Shown piece after piece: positions 49,050 through 57,623 of a stretch of DNA of 64,000 bases. The stretch lies in assembly GCF_014495685.1 (NCBI RefSeq), contig NZ_JACTVI010000018.1, positions 53,665-117,664 on the forward strand, written 5' to 3'. Each line of letters opens with the position of its first letter. Positions within the stretch are counted from its first letter, which is position 1. The position numbers were made by a program, and so were the translations under genes. Under the pieces are notes generated by a model. That model was not told where the DNA came from, did no database searches, and was given only the letters and a program-made list of their open reading frames with translations. This stretch comes from Streptomyces sp. TRM68367 (GTDB lineage Bacteria > Actinomycetota > Actinomycetes > Streptomycetales > Streptomycetaceae).

Positions 49050-50495
49050 TCAGCGGCTCTCAGAGGTGTCTTGAGACGCGATGAGTTGCGACTCAGGCAA
49101 ATGTGGTTCGGACATGTTCAGCGTGATCCCGGTGTAGGTGATCACCTGTCGGCCGTATGCGTCGCGGGGTCGGGAGCGGCTGAGCTGGGGGACCACGGAG
49201 AGCAGGTTGCGGCCGAACACCTGCTTGGTGCCGGGGCGCACGCCGTTGTCCTCGGCCCATTCCCGCCAGACCGTCCACAGGGCGTCCACGGGCACGGAGC
49301 AGGTGGGTCCGGTGGTGCAGCGTTCCCGGATGAACGCGGACGTGGGGGAGGCGGTGTCCTGCATTGTGGTGACTGCCTCGCGGCTGGATGCCGGTTCGGT
49401 GATCCGGCCCGTGCGCTGGAGACGTGCGAGCCCTTCTAGTGCCCAGTTGAGGATGCCGGGCATCTCCGACGTGAGCCGGTCGAAGAGGGTGGGGTCTTCC
49501 TTGCCCAGCCACGACACCCGCATGTTGAGCAGCACGAAGCGGCGGGCGATGACGCCGGATGAGTCGCCGAAGTGCGGCAGCTCGTTGGACAGGATCACCA
49601 GCCGGGTGGGCAGCTTGCCGGTCCACACCGCGCGGTATTTGCGGTCGATGTCGATGGTGTCCTCGCCGGAGATCGTGAGCAGGCGTTCGACGACTTGGCT
49701 GTTGTCGTTGCCGGACAGCCGGGCATCGGAGATGACCGCGAGCGGCTTGCCGATCAGCGTGGACAGCCCGAAGTTCGTGCCGAGTCCGGCGAGGGTGGGT
49801 CCGGCGAGGTTTTCCTTGCCGACCAGCTCTTTGAGCACGCGGGCGATGGTGCCTTTGCCGGAGCGGGACGGGCCGACGATGAGCAGGATCTTCTGCTGGT
49901 CGGTGCGGCCGGAGAGGACGTAGCCGAACCACTCCTGAAGAGCGGCGATGGCGTCGGGGTCGTTCGGCCAGATCTGCGCCAGGAAGCGTTCCCACGTCGG
50001 TGCCCTCGCGGCGGGGTCGTAGGCGAAGGGGACGGAGACCAGGTTGAAGAACCCGGGCCCGTGCGGCAGCAGCGCGCGATCCCGGATCCTGAGCAGGCCG
50101 TTCTCACATGCCACCATCGGCCCGCCGGCCGCCGCGTCTCCACCATCGATCCAGGCGGGAGCATCGGTGTCGGTGGGCAGCAGGGTGATGGCGCCCAACG
50201 CGTCGAGAAGGTTGCCGATCTTCTGTTTCGTGGGGGCCCAGTCCCGGAGTTCCGGTTGTCCATCCTTGCCGGGGGTGGCGTAGGTGGCGTGCTCAAGCCG
50301 TTTGTACATGGCGGCGCGCATCTGCGCTTCGTCCATCTCGCGCCAGCACGTGCCGTTCCAGCGCATCCACGAGCCACGCCAGCGCCGGACGATCGGGCGC
50401 CCGTCCTCGGTGTGCCAGTCGGGCAGGAGGCGGCGGGCGACGGCCAGGGGGTTGGACGGCGACGGCAGTTCCTCGGTGACGTTGGGGTCGGTCAT
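49050..50495 (-). CDS. D5/P4-type primase-helicase (replication)
   Basis: 481 residues. N-terminal D5_N-like region, ATPase core with Walker A GPSRSGKGT near residue 212, and VVERLLTISGEDTIDIDRKY, WTGKLPTRLVILSNELPHF and GVIARRFVLLNMR blocks of superfamily 3 helicases of phage/plasmid primases. C-terminal winged-helix part. Together with the prim-pol gene upstream it replaces the RepSA rolling-circle protein of some AICEs. Confidence 0.92.
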   Translation of the reverse strand: MTDPNVTEELPSPSNPLAVARRLLPDWHTEDGRPIVRRWRGSWMRWNGTCWREMDEAQMRAAMYKRLEHATYATPGKDGQPELRDWAPTKQKIGNLLDALGAITLLPTDTDAPAWIDGGDAAAGGPMVACENGLLRIRDRALLPHGPGFFNLVSVPFAYDPAARAPTWERFLAQIWPNDPDAIAALQEWFGYVLSGRTDQQKILLIVGPSRSGKGTIARVLKELVGKENLAGPTLAGLGTNFGLSTLIGKPLAVISDARLSGNDNSQVVERLLTISGEDTIDIDRKYRAVWTGKLPTRLVILSNELPHFGDSSGVIARRFVLLNMRVSWLGKEDPTLFDRLTSEMPGILNWALEGLARLQRTGRITEPASSREAVTTMQDTASPTSAFIRERCTTGPTCSVPVDALWTVWREWAEDNGVRPGTKQVFGRNLLSVVPQLSRSRPRDAYGRQVITYTGITLNMSEPHLPESQLIASQDTSESR

Positions 50496-50848
50496 GCGGC
50501 GGTCCTCCCTTCCTGGGAGCTCCGGAGCGGGCAGGTTGCGCGGTGGGTTTCGTGGTCGGCGATCAGGGCGAGCACGCGGCGTTTGCCGACGGCGCTGCGG
50601 TCATGGCCGCACTGGCACTTCGACGTGGCCGTGGGCACGGCGCCGCGTGGGGCGCTGATGTGCAGCCACGCCACGGGGTAGCGGCCGTCGCGCTGGTGCG
50701 GGTCAGGACGATGAACAGATCGGACGCCCTGACGGGCGGCGCCTTTCGGCTCGCCCATGGCCCGTTGTGCTGCGGCCGGTTGGGCGGCGCGCGCGCCGGT
50801 CGGAGTGCCAGTGAGGCTCTTCAGGAGGGGGCGGGTCCGGGGGTTCAT
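50492..50848 (-). CDS. Small hypothetical protein with Cys/His cluster
   Basis: 118 residues, ATG 50848. Overlaps prim-pol stop and primase-helicase start by 4 nt each (ATGA both times). Basic N-terminal half; C-terminal CQCGHDRSAVGKRRVLALIADHETHRATCP could bind zinc (CxC...H...C). Placed between the two replication genes, so it may be an accessory replication or DNA-binding factor. Family not recognised. Confidence 0.75.
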   Translation of the reverse strand: MNPRTRPLLKSLTGTPTGARAAQPAAAQRAMGEPKGAARQGVRSVHRPDPHQRDGRYPVAWLHISAPRGAVPTATSKCQCGHDRSAVGKRRVLALIADHETHRATCPLRSSQEGRTAA

Positions 50849-51750
50849 GCCGCGTACCCCCTGGTCTGGTTGTGGGTGATGGACCAGGTCAGGGCGCTGC
50901 GGAGGGTGGAGCGGCACTCGGACGCGGTGAGTCCGGCCGTCTCGCCTGCCTCCTGAAGAGCCTGCTCAACCACGTGCCGGGGGAGGTCGCCCCACGCGAC
51001 GAACCGTCCCAGGGCGCGCGCCGCGCGGAACAGCTTCGCTTCCCGCTCGCCCTCAACAGCGCGAGCCACGTTCGCCGTCTCGTTGTCGAGCGCTACATCC
51101 GCATATCGGCGGGATTGCGTCGCGACGGCCACTGAAGGGGCCTGAGGGGCCCTGGGGGTGGGTTTCAGGATGGTTTGGAGCCAGGACGGCAGAGAGGCGG
51201 CCACCGGGGCGCACAGAGCTTCGTACTGCCCGGTGGGGGTGCTGCTGCCCGCGCCGACGACGTAGCCGCCCCACGCACGAGTGTCGACCAACGGGGCGAT
51301 GGTGCCTGCCGTGTTGGTCAGCCGCACCCCCGAGGGGGCGGTGAAGTACAGGTGCGTCCCGCCGCTTGCGGTCCGGGTCCGGTAGGTGGTGGGGATGGCG
51401 TGGCCGGCGCGCTCGCAGAGCGCCTGGAAGGTCGTCGCGCCGCAAGGCGCGTCCGAACTGCTCTTGTCCTTGGGCACGTCCAGGTCGACGACGAGCAGTT
51501 CGGACGGGCCGGTGGCGATGCCGATGTTGAACGGCGCCCTCGACCAGGCCGCACGGATGCGGTCGGGGTCGGTGGTGGCGCGCTGCTCCCACTTCAGGTG
51601 TCCATCGACGCAGGGGCCGGTGCGGGGGCAGGCGGCCTCGCCGTGCAGGGCGGGGCGCTTGGTGCCGGGACGGAGTGGGAAGACGTGCCAGCCGCGTTCG
51701 ACGGCGTCCAGTGCGGCGCGCAGCAGCGCGGAACGGGGGTCATGGGTCAT
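50845..51750 (-). CDS. Bifunctional DNA primase/polymerase (prim-pol, AEP superfamily)
   Basis: 301 residues from ATG 51750. AEP motifs: VERGWHVFPLRPGTKRP, metal-binding Asp pair in LLVVDLDVPK, SGGTHLYF (sGGxHxYF) and VVGAGSSTPTGQY. A short C-terminal helical tail (ALQEAGETAGLTASE) is typical of phage/plasmid prim-pols. Works with the D5 helicase downstream to replicate the excised element. Confidence 0.93.
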   Translation of the reverse strand: MTHDPRSALLRAALDAVERGWHVFPLRPGTKRPALHGEAACPRTGPCVDGHLKWEQRATTDPDRIRAAWSRAPFNIGIATGPSELLVVDLDVPKDKSSSDAPCGATTFQALCERAGHAIPTTYRTRTASGGTHLYFTAPSGVRLTNTAGTIAPLVDTRAWGGYVVGAGSSTPTGQYEALCAPVAASLPSWLQTILKPTPRAPQAPSVAVATQSRRYADVALDNETANVARAVEGEREAKLFRAARALGRFVAWGDLPRHVVEQALQEAGETAGLTASECRSTLRSALTWSITHNQTRGYAA

Positions 51751-51789
51751 GCTGGATGTCTCCAGTTCCTTGGATGGATGCTGGCGAGC

Positions 51790-51829
51790 AAGGGCGGCCC
51801 CGCGTTCTTGGCGGAAGGGGGCCGCCCTT
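51790..51829 (-). terminator. Stem-loop between small gene and prim-pol gene
   Basis: Perfect 12-bp arms AAGGGCGGCCCC / GGGGCCGCCCTT with a 16-nt loop. No T-run on either side. One of four such intercistronic stems in the element. Confidence 0.6.
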
Positions 51830-51835
51830 GGCGAG

Positions 51836-52126
51836 CTAGAAGGGCGGTTCGTCGCTGTAGCCGCCGGGGCTCCACGGGTCACGCGCGCTGCTGCGCCGAC
51901 GCAGCCAGCGGGGCAGTCGCGGCAGGGGCAGCAGGGGCCAGCGGCGGTTCTCGTTCCAGCACGCACAGGGGTCCCACTCGGTACCGGCGTACTCGCCGTT
52001 GTAGTCGCCGTAGTCGTACTCGAAGCCTCCGATGCCCTCGCAGTCCGGGCAGTCGGGGCGAGGCGTATCGGTGAGGACCAGGGCGGGCCGGGGCCAGGAG
52101 GTGCGCTGGAGGCGCAGTCGGAGCAT
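51836..52126 (-). CDS. Small hypothetical protein with CxxC motifs
   Basis: 96 residues; ATG 52126 with AGAGGAC upstream. DCPDCEGIGGFEYDYGDYNGEYAGTEWDPCAC looks like half of a DnaJ-type zinc ribbon, followed by an Arg/Pro-rich end. Similar small zinc proteins occur in AICE replication operons as far as I recall. Function unknown. Confidence 0.7.
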   Translation of the reverse strand: MLRLRLQRTSWPRPALVLTDTPRPDCPDCEGIGGFEYDYGDYNGEYAGTEWDPCACWNENRRWPLLPLPRLPRWLRRRSSARDPWSPGGYSDEPPF

Positions 52127-52148
52127 GGGGTGATGTCCTCTTGTCTCG

Positions 52149-52943
52149 TCAGGCTGCGTCGAGGGCGGGTTGCTGCCAGGTGGGCAGGGCGCTGAGGACG
52201 CGGGTGCGCCAGCGCAGTGCGTAGGGCAGGCAGTTGGCGCAGTTCTTGTGCGCGTGGCCGGGCAGCGGCGGCCTGCGCCGTGCGTGGTAGCTCCATGCGG
52301 CGGAATCGGCCGATGCGAGCAGATGGCCGACCCGTTCCAGCCCGAGGGTCTTGAAGCCGAAGCCGTGTAGCTTCAGCCCGTGCGCGGCCATCGCGGTCAC
52401 GATCGCCGCGCCCTCGCGGGTGGACTGCAAGCGGCAGACCGAGCCGAGCCCGACCGTGGGTTCGCGGGTCAGGTCGACCCCGGCTCGCTCGTACAGTTCC
52501 GCGCACCACTCGTAGTCCGCGACCGTCCGGCCCTGGAGTACAGGGGCTATGCGCAGCTCGGGGGCGAGGGAGCGCAGTTCGAGGAAGTTGGCGACGGTTC
52601 GGCGGATGTGCTCCGGCACGCTGAGATGAGTGCCGACAAAGACGTTCGGCCCTGCTGTGCCGCCGTGGATGATGAGGTCTTCGCACATCCAGTCCTGTGG
52701 GGCGGCCCAGTCATACGGGCCGACGCATTCCCAGATGCGGCGCAGGTCCTGCACGTACTGGCGTGGGGTTCGCGTCCACCGGCCGTGCCGCTGGAGCTCC
52801 GAGAAACCGCCGGAGTCCACCGCGTACGGACCGCGCGCCACATTCAGCTTGGCCGCGCTGACGAAGTGCTCGGACTTCAAGAACAACGGCACGTCGGTCA
52901 GCCGAACCCAGTGGCGTTTGTGGGTGGTCAGGTAGAAGCGCAA
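52149..52943 (-). CDS. TGT/DpdA-like (queuine tRNA-ribosyltransferase fold) protein
   Basis: 264 residues from TTG 52943 with GGGGAG 5 nt upstream. KLNVARGPYAVDSGGFSELQRHGRW carries the DSGGF box of tRNA-guanine transglycosylases and their DNA-acting relatives DpdA; QDWMCEDLIIHG, VGLGSVCRLQ and HGFGFKTLGLERV follow the (beta/alpha)8 order of the fold. C-terminal HAHKNCANCLPYALRW keeps part of a zinc-like Cys/His cluster. Could exchange guanine for a 7-deazaguanine base in DNA (or RNA) of the element. No preQ0 synthesis genes are visible nearby; substrate is inference. Confidence 0.75.
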   Translation of the reverse strand: MRFYLTTHKRHWVRLTDVPLFLKSEHFVSAAKLNVARGPYAVDSGGFSELQRHGRWTRTPRQYVQDLRRIWECVGPYDWAAPQDWMCEDLIIHGGTAGPNVFVGTHLSVPEHIRRTVANFLELRSLAPELRIAPVLQGRTVADYEWCAELYERAGVDLTREPTVGLGSVCRLQSTREGAAIVTAMAAHGLKLHGFGFKTLGLERVGHLLASADSAAWSYHARRRPPLPGHAHKNCANCLPYALRWRTRVLSALPTWQQPALDAA

Positions 52944-52954
52944 GGCGTCTCCCC

Positions 52955-53419
52955 TCAGCCGTTGAAGTGGTTGCGCTTGAAGACGGCCTTGCGGATGTGG
53001 AACGTGATGCCGCCCTTGCTGTCGTTGGGCTTGAAGATCTGGACGGCGAGGAATCCGCCGAAGCAGACGGCGGCCAGTGTGATGAGTTGGGTGATGAATG
53101 CGGTCAGGGCAGTGATGAACGCGGTCAGCAGGAACAGCCCGCCGCACACCGCGCCGAACCCGATGCCCCCGACGGCGATGTTCACGGCCGTGCGGGACAC
53201 GGCCGGTTTGGTCGCGACCGGTTCCGGGCGGGCCGGTTCGATGGCGTAGCCGGTGACGACGCGGCCGTCGGGCAGGACGATGCTCGCCACCGCCGGAACG
53301 CTGTTCGGCTGTACCGGCACGACCGGCGCCGGGACGGTGGCGGTGGGCGGGAGCGGGGTGGGCTGGTGGACTTCCACAGCCCGCTGTACGGGCGGGTGGT
53401 GGGTGTGGTCGGGGTACAT
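52955..53419 (-). CDS. Membrane protein of the spread/transfer region
   Basis: 154 residues from ATG 53419. Pro/His-rich N-terminal ~50 residues, a short beta-rich stretch (ASIVLPDGRVVTGYAIEP), two close membrane helices (~residues 80-130) and a basic end. Directly downstream of traB on the same strand, where AICEs encode Spd proteins for plasmid spread along mycelium. Specific family not recognised. Confidence 0.7.
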   Translation of the reverse strand: MYPDHTHHPPVQRAVEVHQPTPLPPTATVPAPVVPVQPNSVPAVASIVLPDGRVVTGYAIEPARPEPVATKPAVSRTAVNIAVGGIGFGAVCGGLFLLTAFITALTAFITQLITLAAVCFGGFLAVQIFKPNDSKGGITFHIRKAVFKRNHFNG

Positions 53420-53504
53420 GCGGAATCCCTTCCGAACGTTGGCCAGGGAGGCAGAGAAATCCCTTGAGGGGGCGTTGTGGAGGGGTGTTCGGGGGGTCTG
53501 ACCT

Positions 53505-53622
53505 GCGTGCCTCCCTGACTCCCTGAACGATCATTTGTGCAGGTCAGGGCCAGGGAGGCGGGTCAGGGAGGCGTTCAGGGAGTTCTCCCTGTCTCCCTGA
53601 CCTGTCGGGGGTTGGCTCCCTG
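53505..53622. repeat. Cluster of GTCAGGGA/TCCCTGAC repeats: candidate clt transfer locus
   Basis: Between the traB stop and the next gene there are about nine copies of (G)TCAGGGA(G) or its complement TCCCTGA(C/A), in both orientations, separated by 0-16 bp. TraB translocases are known to recognise clusters of short (8-bp) repeats at clt next to traB in streptomycete plasmids. Position and structure match; the repeat sequence is particular to this element. Confidence 0.65.
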
Positions 53623-55740
53623 TCATCCGTCGGCGGAAGCGGAACCCTCGGTGTCGCGGTTGGCGAGGGCGCGGGCGACGCGGTCACGGGCGACGACCAT
53701 GACGCCGTCGGACTTGTAGGGCTCTGCGCCGGCGTCGTCCAGGACGCGCTTGAGATCGATGAACGACCAACCGCCGTAGGCGTCCGCGTTCCGCGTGGCG
53801 AGCCGCGCCAGCACGTCCTTCGTCCGCACGCGGGGCGCGTCGCCGACGACGGCGGCGATGTCGGCGAGCGGATCGTGTTCCTCGCCCCGCTCGATGGCGT
53901 GCAGGGTGGTCACGCCGTCGCGCAGGGCCTTGGCCCGGTCGGTGATGGCTTCGGCCGCGTCGTCGTCGATGTAGTGCGTGCGCACCGTGATGGACGACTG
54001 TCCGGCCGGGATGGCGATGCCGTCGGAGGCGACGACCAGGGTTCCCCGGTCCAGGCCCGGACGCAGCAGGTTCGGGGCGGCGCCGCCGTCGACGGCCTTG
54101 TCCCCGAGCGCCATGCGGGCTTGCGACTCTGTGCCCAGGGCGAGGGAGGCGCGGGTGTGGGCACCCTCGCGGACCAGCTTGGGAAGGTTCTCGTTGGTCG
54201 GGTCCTGGGTGCCCTGCCACATCAGCACGTTCACGGCACGGCCCTGGTTGTGAATCTTCCGGACGGCCATGAAGTACCGGGAGTTGGCCTTCGACCCGCC
54301 ATACGGGCGCTTGTCCTCATCCTTGGCCGGGCACATGAACGCCACCTGCGCCTCATCGACCAGCACGATCAGCGGCGGGAACACGGTGCCGGGCGGGGCC
54401 TGGATACGGCGGTTCATCTCATCCACCGCGCCCTCGACCATCTCGGTCACCTGGATCACGTGCTCATCCGTCGGCCCCTGGATCAGGGTCGTGGCGAGCC
54501 CATCGAACATGGCCCAGTCACCCACACCCTTCAGGTCGCCCATGAGGAACTGCACCGACTTGTCCAGCGCCAGCCACAGCGCGAGCGAGCGCAGAGCGAC
54601 GGTCTTACCCTGGTTCGACAGACCCGTGACCAGCACATGGCGCTGATACAGGCTCAACATGGCGGCATCCCCGCGCAAGTCCTGCCCCCACGGCGCCTTG
54701 CCCGTCTTGTAGTTCGCCGTCAGCGTCTCGTCAGTGACCAGGGGGGACGGACCGATCGGCTCATCCAGCGCACCGGAATCAGCGATCCACAACCGGACGG
54801 TGCGGGCCGCCTCGGGGATCGTGATGAACACCTCGTGCTCATGCCGGGTCAGGTTCTCTGCCAACTTGCGGCGCCGGTTCTGCACCTCGACCGTCGACAC
54901 CCCCGACGGCAGCGTGACGTCCACCTCGACCCCGCATCCGGCGATCCGGATCGGACCGAGCATGGACGCGCCGGCGTCGCCCATCTCCTTGATGGCGTTG
55001 CGCAGGGCCGGCACGCCCAGGTCACGCAGGGCCTTGACGACGATGGACGGGGTGATCGGCTCCCCCTCACCGGAGCGGACAGCGGCCGGAAGCGCCCACT
55101 GAGGGGCGGCCTGCTGCTTGCTGCCGACGGCCCACAGGGCGAGCAGGGCCAGGAACGGGCCGATCGTGAGGGCCGGACCCCATACCACCTGCACGATCCG
55201 GATCAACGTGGCGATGAAGTCGACGGTCGCCTTCAACGGGGTGATGACATCGCCGACTTCCTTGGTGTTCAGGGCCATCACGATCCCGAGGGCGACCAGC
55301 ACACCGATGCCCATGCCGGTCCCGACGGCGGCACCCCTGGCCACCTCCACCGGGGAGTGCAGCAGGTCCATACGGCGCCGGTGGCGCGCCTCCCGGAAGC
55401 GCTGAAGACGGTCCTCCCACTCCTCGGCCACCTCGTAGTTCCCGGCAGCCTCAGCCGCACGCAGCATCCGCTCATAGCGGGCACCGGTACGGCCGTCCCA
55501 GGTCCGGCGGGCCACGATCCGCGCCCCACCCGCCACGTAGAGGGTGTGACGGGCAACAGCGCGGGCCGTGGTGGTGGTGCGCTCATCGGTGGCGATGCGC
55601 TTGACGGCGCGGCCGGAGCGCACCCACAGCGGCACCACCGGCGCCGGCGGCGGGTCCGGAACCACGGTCAGCGTGGTCACCGGCCCATCCGGCGTGGGCG
55701 GTTCGGGGTCCTTGTAGAGGCGAACGACGTTCTCAGACAT
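53623..55740 (-). CDS. traB: TraB-type FtsK/SpoIIIE conjugative DNA translocase
   Basis: 705 residues. Cytoplasmic N-terminus, three or so membrane helices between residues ~140 and 215, ATPase core with Walker A GLSNQGKT near residue 373, Walker B LIVLVDEAQ near 458 and a WQGTQDPT sensor stretch, and a C-terminal winged-helix (gamma-like) domain (~residues 635-690) that reads DNA repeats. Forms a hexameric pore that moves double-stranded plasmid DNA between cells. Start has AGGAG upstream; preceded by two stem-loops. Confidence 0.95.
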   Translation of the reverse strand: MSENVVRLYKDPEPPTPDGPVTTLTVVPDPPPAPVVPLWVRSGRAVKRIATDERTTTTARAVARHTLYVAGGARIVARRTWDGRTGARYERMLRAAEAAGNYEVAEEWEDRLQRFREARHRRRMDLLHSPVEVARGAAVGTGMGIGVLVALGIVMALNTKEVGDVITPLKATVDFIATLIRIVQVVWGPALTIGPFLALLALWAVGSKQQAAPQWALPAAVRSGEGEPITPSIVVKALRDLGVPALRNAIKEMGDAGASMLGPIRIAGCGVEVDVTLPSGVSTVEVQNRRRKLAENLTRHEHEVFITIPEAARTVRLWIADSGALDEPIGPSPLVTDETLTANYKTGKAPWGQDLRGDAAMLSLYQRHVLVTGLSNQGKTVALRSLALWLALDKSVQFLMGDLKGVGDWAMFDGLATTLIQGPTDEHVIQVTEMVEGAVDEMNRRIQAPPGTVFPPLIVLVDEAQVAFMCPAKDEDKRPYGGSKANSRYFMAVRKIHNQGRAVNVLMWQGTQDPTNENLPKLVREGAHTRASLALGTESQARMALGDKAVDGGAAPNLLRPGLDRGTLVVASDGIAIPAGQSSITVRTHYIDDDAAEAITDRAKALRDGVTTLHAIERGEEHDPLADIAAVVGDAPRVRTKDVLARLATRNADAYGGWSFIDLKRVLDDAGAEPYKSDGVMVVARDRVARALANRDTEGSASADG

Positions 55741-55785
55741 GCTGGAAGTTCTCCTGACTGCCCCGAACAGGGGCGGGAGTTGAGG

Positions 55786-55830
55786 GCGCCGGGGTGGCTG
55801 GGTCCGTGGCAGGGAAGGCCACCCCGGCGC
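55786..55830 (-). terminator. Stem-loop upstream of traB
   Basis: Perfect 13-bp arms GCGCCGGGGTGGC / GCCACCCCGGCGC with a 19-nt loop, followed toward traB by a second short stem (GCCCC-TGTT-CGGGGC region near 55761-55774). Lies between the upstream gene's stop and the traB ribosome-binding site; probably limits traB expression, which is toxic when high. Confidence 0.65.
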
Positions 55831-55865
55831 AGGTCAGGCGGTGAGGGCGCCGGACAGGCGCGCGG

Positions 55866-56183
55866 TCACCACCAGCGGGACGACTTCTTAGCGGCCTTGT
55901 CCCTGGCGGCCTCGGTCACGACGCGCTGCCGCTCGCCCTGCAACGCGGCAATCTCGCTGATGAGCCGGGTCTCGGCCGCCTGCCACGCCGTGTCCAGGCG
56001 GGTTTCGGCGCGGCCGGTGCTCTCGCCCCGTGTGAGCTTGTACGAGCCGCCGGCCACAGCGGCGAGGACCGCGCGGCGCTCACGGCCGTCCAGTGGCCAC
56101 AGCTCACGCTGCCGCACGGCCATCAGCTTGCGGTTCGCCTGCTGGATCGCACGGTCCAGGCGGCGGGTATCGGGCTTACCCAT
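55866..56183 (-). CDS. Small charged helical protein of the transfer operon
   Basis: 105 residues, ATG 56183. Almost entirely helical and charged (RRLDRAIQQANRKLMAVRQRELWPLDGRERRAVLAAVAGGSY, then a long helix with ISEIAALQGERQRVV). Overlaps the upstream gene's end by 8 nt. Small proteins of this kind occur next to traB in other AICEs; role unknown. Confidence 0.75.
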   Translation of the reverse strand: MGKPDTRRLDRAIQQANRKLMAVRQRELWPLDGRERRAVLAAVAGGSYKLTRGESTGRAETRLDTAWQAAETRLISEIAALQGERQRVVTEAARDKAAKKSSRWW

Positions 56184-56535
56184 GGTCAGGCGCTCCTTGA
56201 AGAGTTGGGGGATCGGGGTAGGCGCAGGGCACGCAGGTGCCGAGCGAGGCGGGGATGACGTAGCCCGCATCCGTTCCGCAGACGGGGCACAGGCGGCGGG
56301 CGGCGTTTGCCTTGGCCAGAGCCGCCCACCTCGCCGGTGTCATCGGCCGTACCGGCTTGGCGAGGTCGACGCGGTAGAGGTAGGCGACCAGCGGCCCCCG
56401 GCGGCGGCGTGGCCGTTCGAGCTGAGCGGCCACGAACTGACCACCGGGCCGCAGGCCGCGCGCCCGGAGTTGTCGGCGGGTGGCGTAGCCGTCCGGAGCC
56501 AGGCGCCACCGGAACACCGGCAGCGCCCCCATCAC
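56176..56535 (-). CDS. RRQRL-motif zinc-binding protein
   Basis: 119 residues; GTG 56535 or ATG 56532 as start, both overlapping the upstream stop (GTGATG). ATRRQLRARGLRPGG matches the RRQRL motif of AICE-borne zinc proteins, with CPVCGTDAGYVIPASLGTCVPC as zinc ribbon at the end. Function unknown, likely nucleic-acid binding. Confidence 0.8.
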   Translation of the reverse strand: MMGALPVFRWRLAPDGYATRRQLRARGLRPGGQFVAAQLERPRRRRGPLVAYLYRVDLAKPVRPMTPARWAALAKANAARRLCPVCGTDAGYVIPASLGTCVPCAYPDPPTLQGAPDHG

Positions 56536-57623
56536 GCGGCCTTAGCCGATGCGGCGCGTTCGGCGAGGATGGTGTCCCGCAGTGACCGCGCGTTCGCCGG
56601 TGAGGTGTGGATCGCGCGGCGGATGCCCTCGCCGGTCACCTTTGTGTCCGGCCAATCGGCCGTCACCTTGCGCGCTTCGGCGAGCAACTGTTCCGGCGTG
56701 CGCTTCGGTCGACTCGGCTTTGCCGCCTCCGGGACACGGCCCGTGGCGCGGCGCGATCGGGTCGACTCAGCGGCCACCGCGCGCGACTCGATCGAGGCGA
56801 CCGGAGCGGGCTCGACCGGGGGGAGCGGCTTGAGTGGCATCGACTTGCCCAGGTCGATTGCGACCGGATCGGGCAGAGTCAGCCGGGTCAGCGTCACCAC
56901 CGGGTCCGGGGTCGATTCGGCGAGGTCAGCCGTAGACCGTTTCCTTATGGTCTTGGTGGATTCCTCCGCATTTGCGATGCCGGGGAACATGTCCGCCAGG
57001 GCCGCGTTCGCGCCGTCCGTGACCCGATCGCGCTGGACGTCCAGCAGCCTCGATCCAAGGGCTACGTCGCCGACGCCGACCTTGCGCGCGAGGCGCCACG
57101 ACTTACGATCCGACCACTTCTTGACCCGGTCGCTGGGGTGGTTGGCGGCACGGGCCCGGTGGTAGGCCAGGGCCTGAACGACGGCGGCGGCTCGTCGTTC
57201 CGCTTCGGCGTCGCGGCCGTCGGTGTGGACGACGATCCGCCGGGCCAGGAACGCCATGCCCTCGGCCGACACGCACATGCCCATCGGGGTGACGGCGTAG
57301 ATGACGGTGCGTCCGGCGTCGGGGCCTGCCATGGCGGCCATGACCGAGGCGGCGGCGGGCAGTGCCCACAGTCCGAGGCGGACCGGCCACGGTGAGGCCT
57401 GGCCCAGCATGGTCAGACCGAGCAGGACCAGGCCCAGGACGGCGGTCGCGCCTTCACCGGCCGCGACGGCGCCCAGTGCGGTTCCCTCGCCGTAGGCGTG
57501 CCCGATGTTGCTGAACGTGCCGATGCCGCCGGCCACGCCGGTCAGCAGCATCGGGACGAACGCGCACCCGAGCACGATCTTCTGTGCGCGCGTCAACGGC
57601 CTGCGGGTCTGCTGCGTGCTCAT
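56532..57623 (-). CDS. SpdB-like spread protein (DUF2637)
   Basis: 363 residues from ATG 57623. About four membrane helices in residues ~15-150 (MLLTGVAGGIGTFSNIGHAYGEG..., ALPAAASVMAAMAGPDAGRTV), then a long cytoplasmic part with an HTH-like end (PEQLLAEARKVTADWPDTKVTGEGIRRAIHTSPANARSLRD). This is the DUF2637/SpdB layout of actinomycete plasmids, involved in intramycelial spread. Overlaps neighbours by 4 nt on both sides. Confidence 0.88.
   Translation of the reverse strand: MSTQQTRRPLTRAQKIVLGCAFVPMLLTGVAGGIGTFSNIGHAYGEGTALGAVAAGEGATAVLGLVLLGLTMLGQASPWPVRLGLWALPAAASVMAAMAGPDAGRTVIYAVTPMGMCVSAEGMAFLARRIVVHTDGRDAEAERRAAAVVQALAYHRARAANHPSDRVKKWSDRKSWRLARKVGVGDVALGSRLLDVQRDRVTDGANAALADMFPGIANAEESTKTIRKRSTADLAESTPDPVVTLTRLTLPDPVAIDLGKSMPLKPLPPVEPAPVASIESRAVAAESTRSRRATGRVPEAAKPSRPKRTPEQLLAEARKVTADWPDTKVTGEGIRRAIHTSPANARSLRDTILAERAASAKAA

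Noticed and set aside
53875..57165. 1096-codon + strand frame opposite traB and spread genes
   Set aside because: Opposite genes have clear motifs, 4-nt overlaps and ribosome-binding sites; this frame has none.
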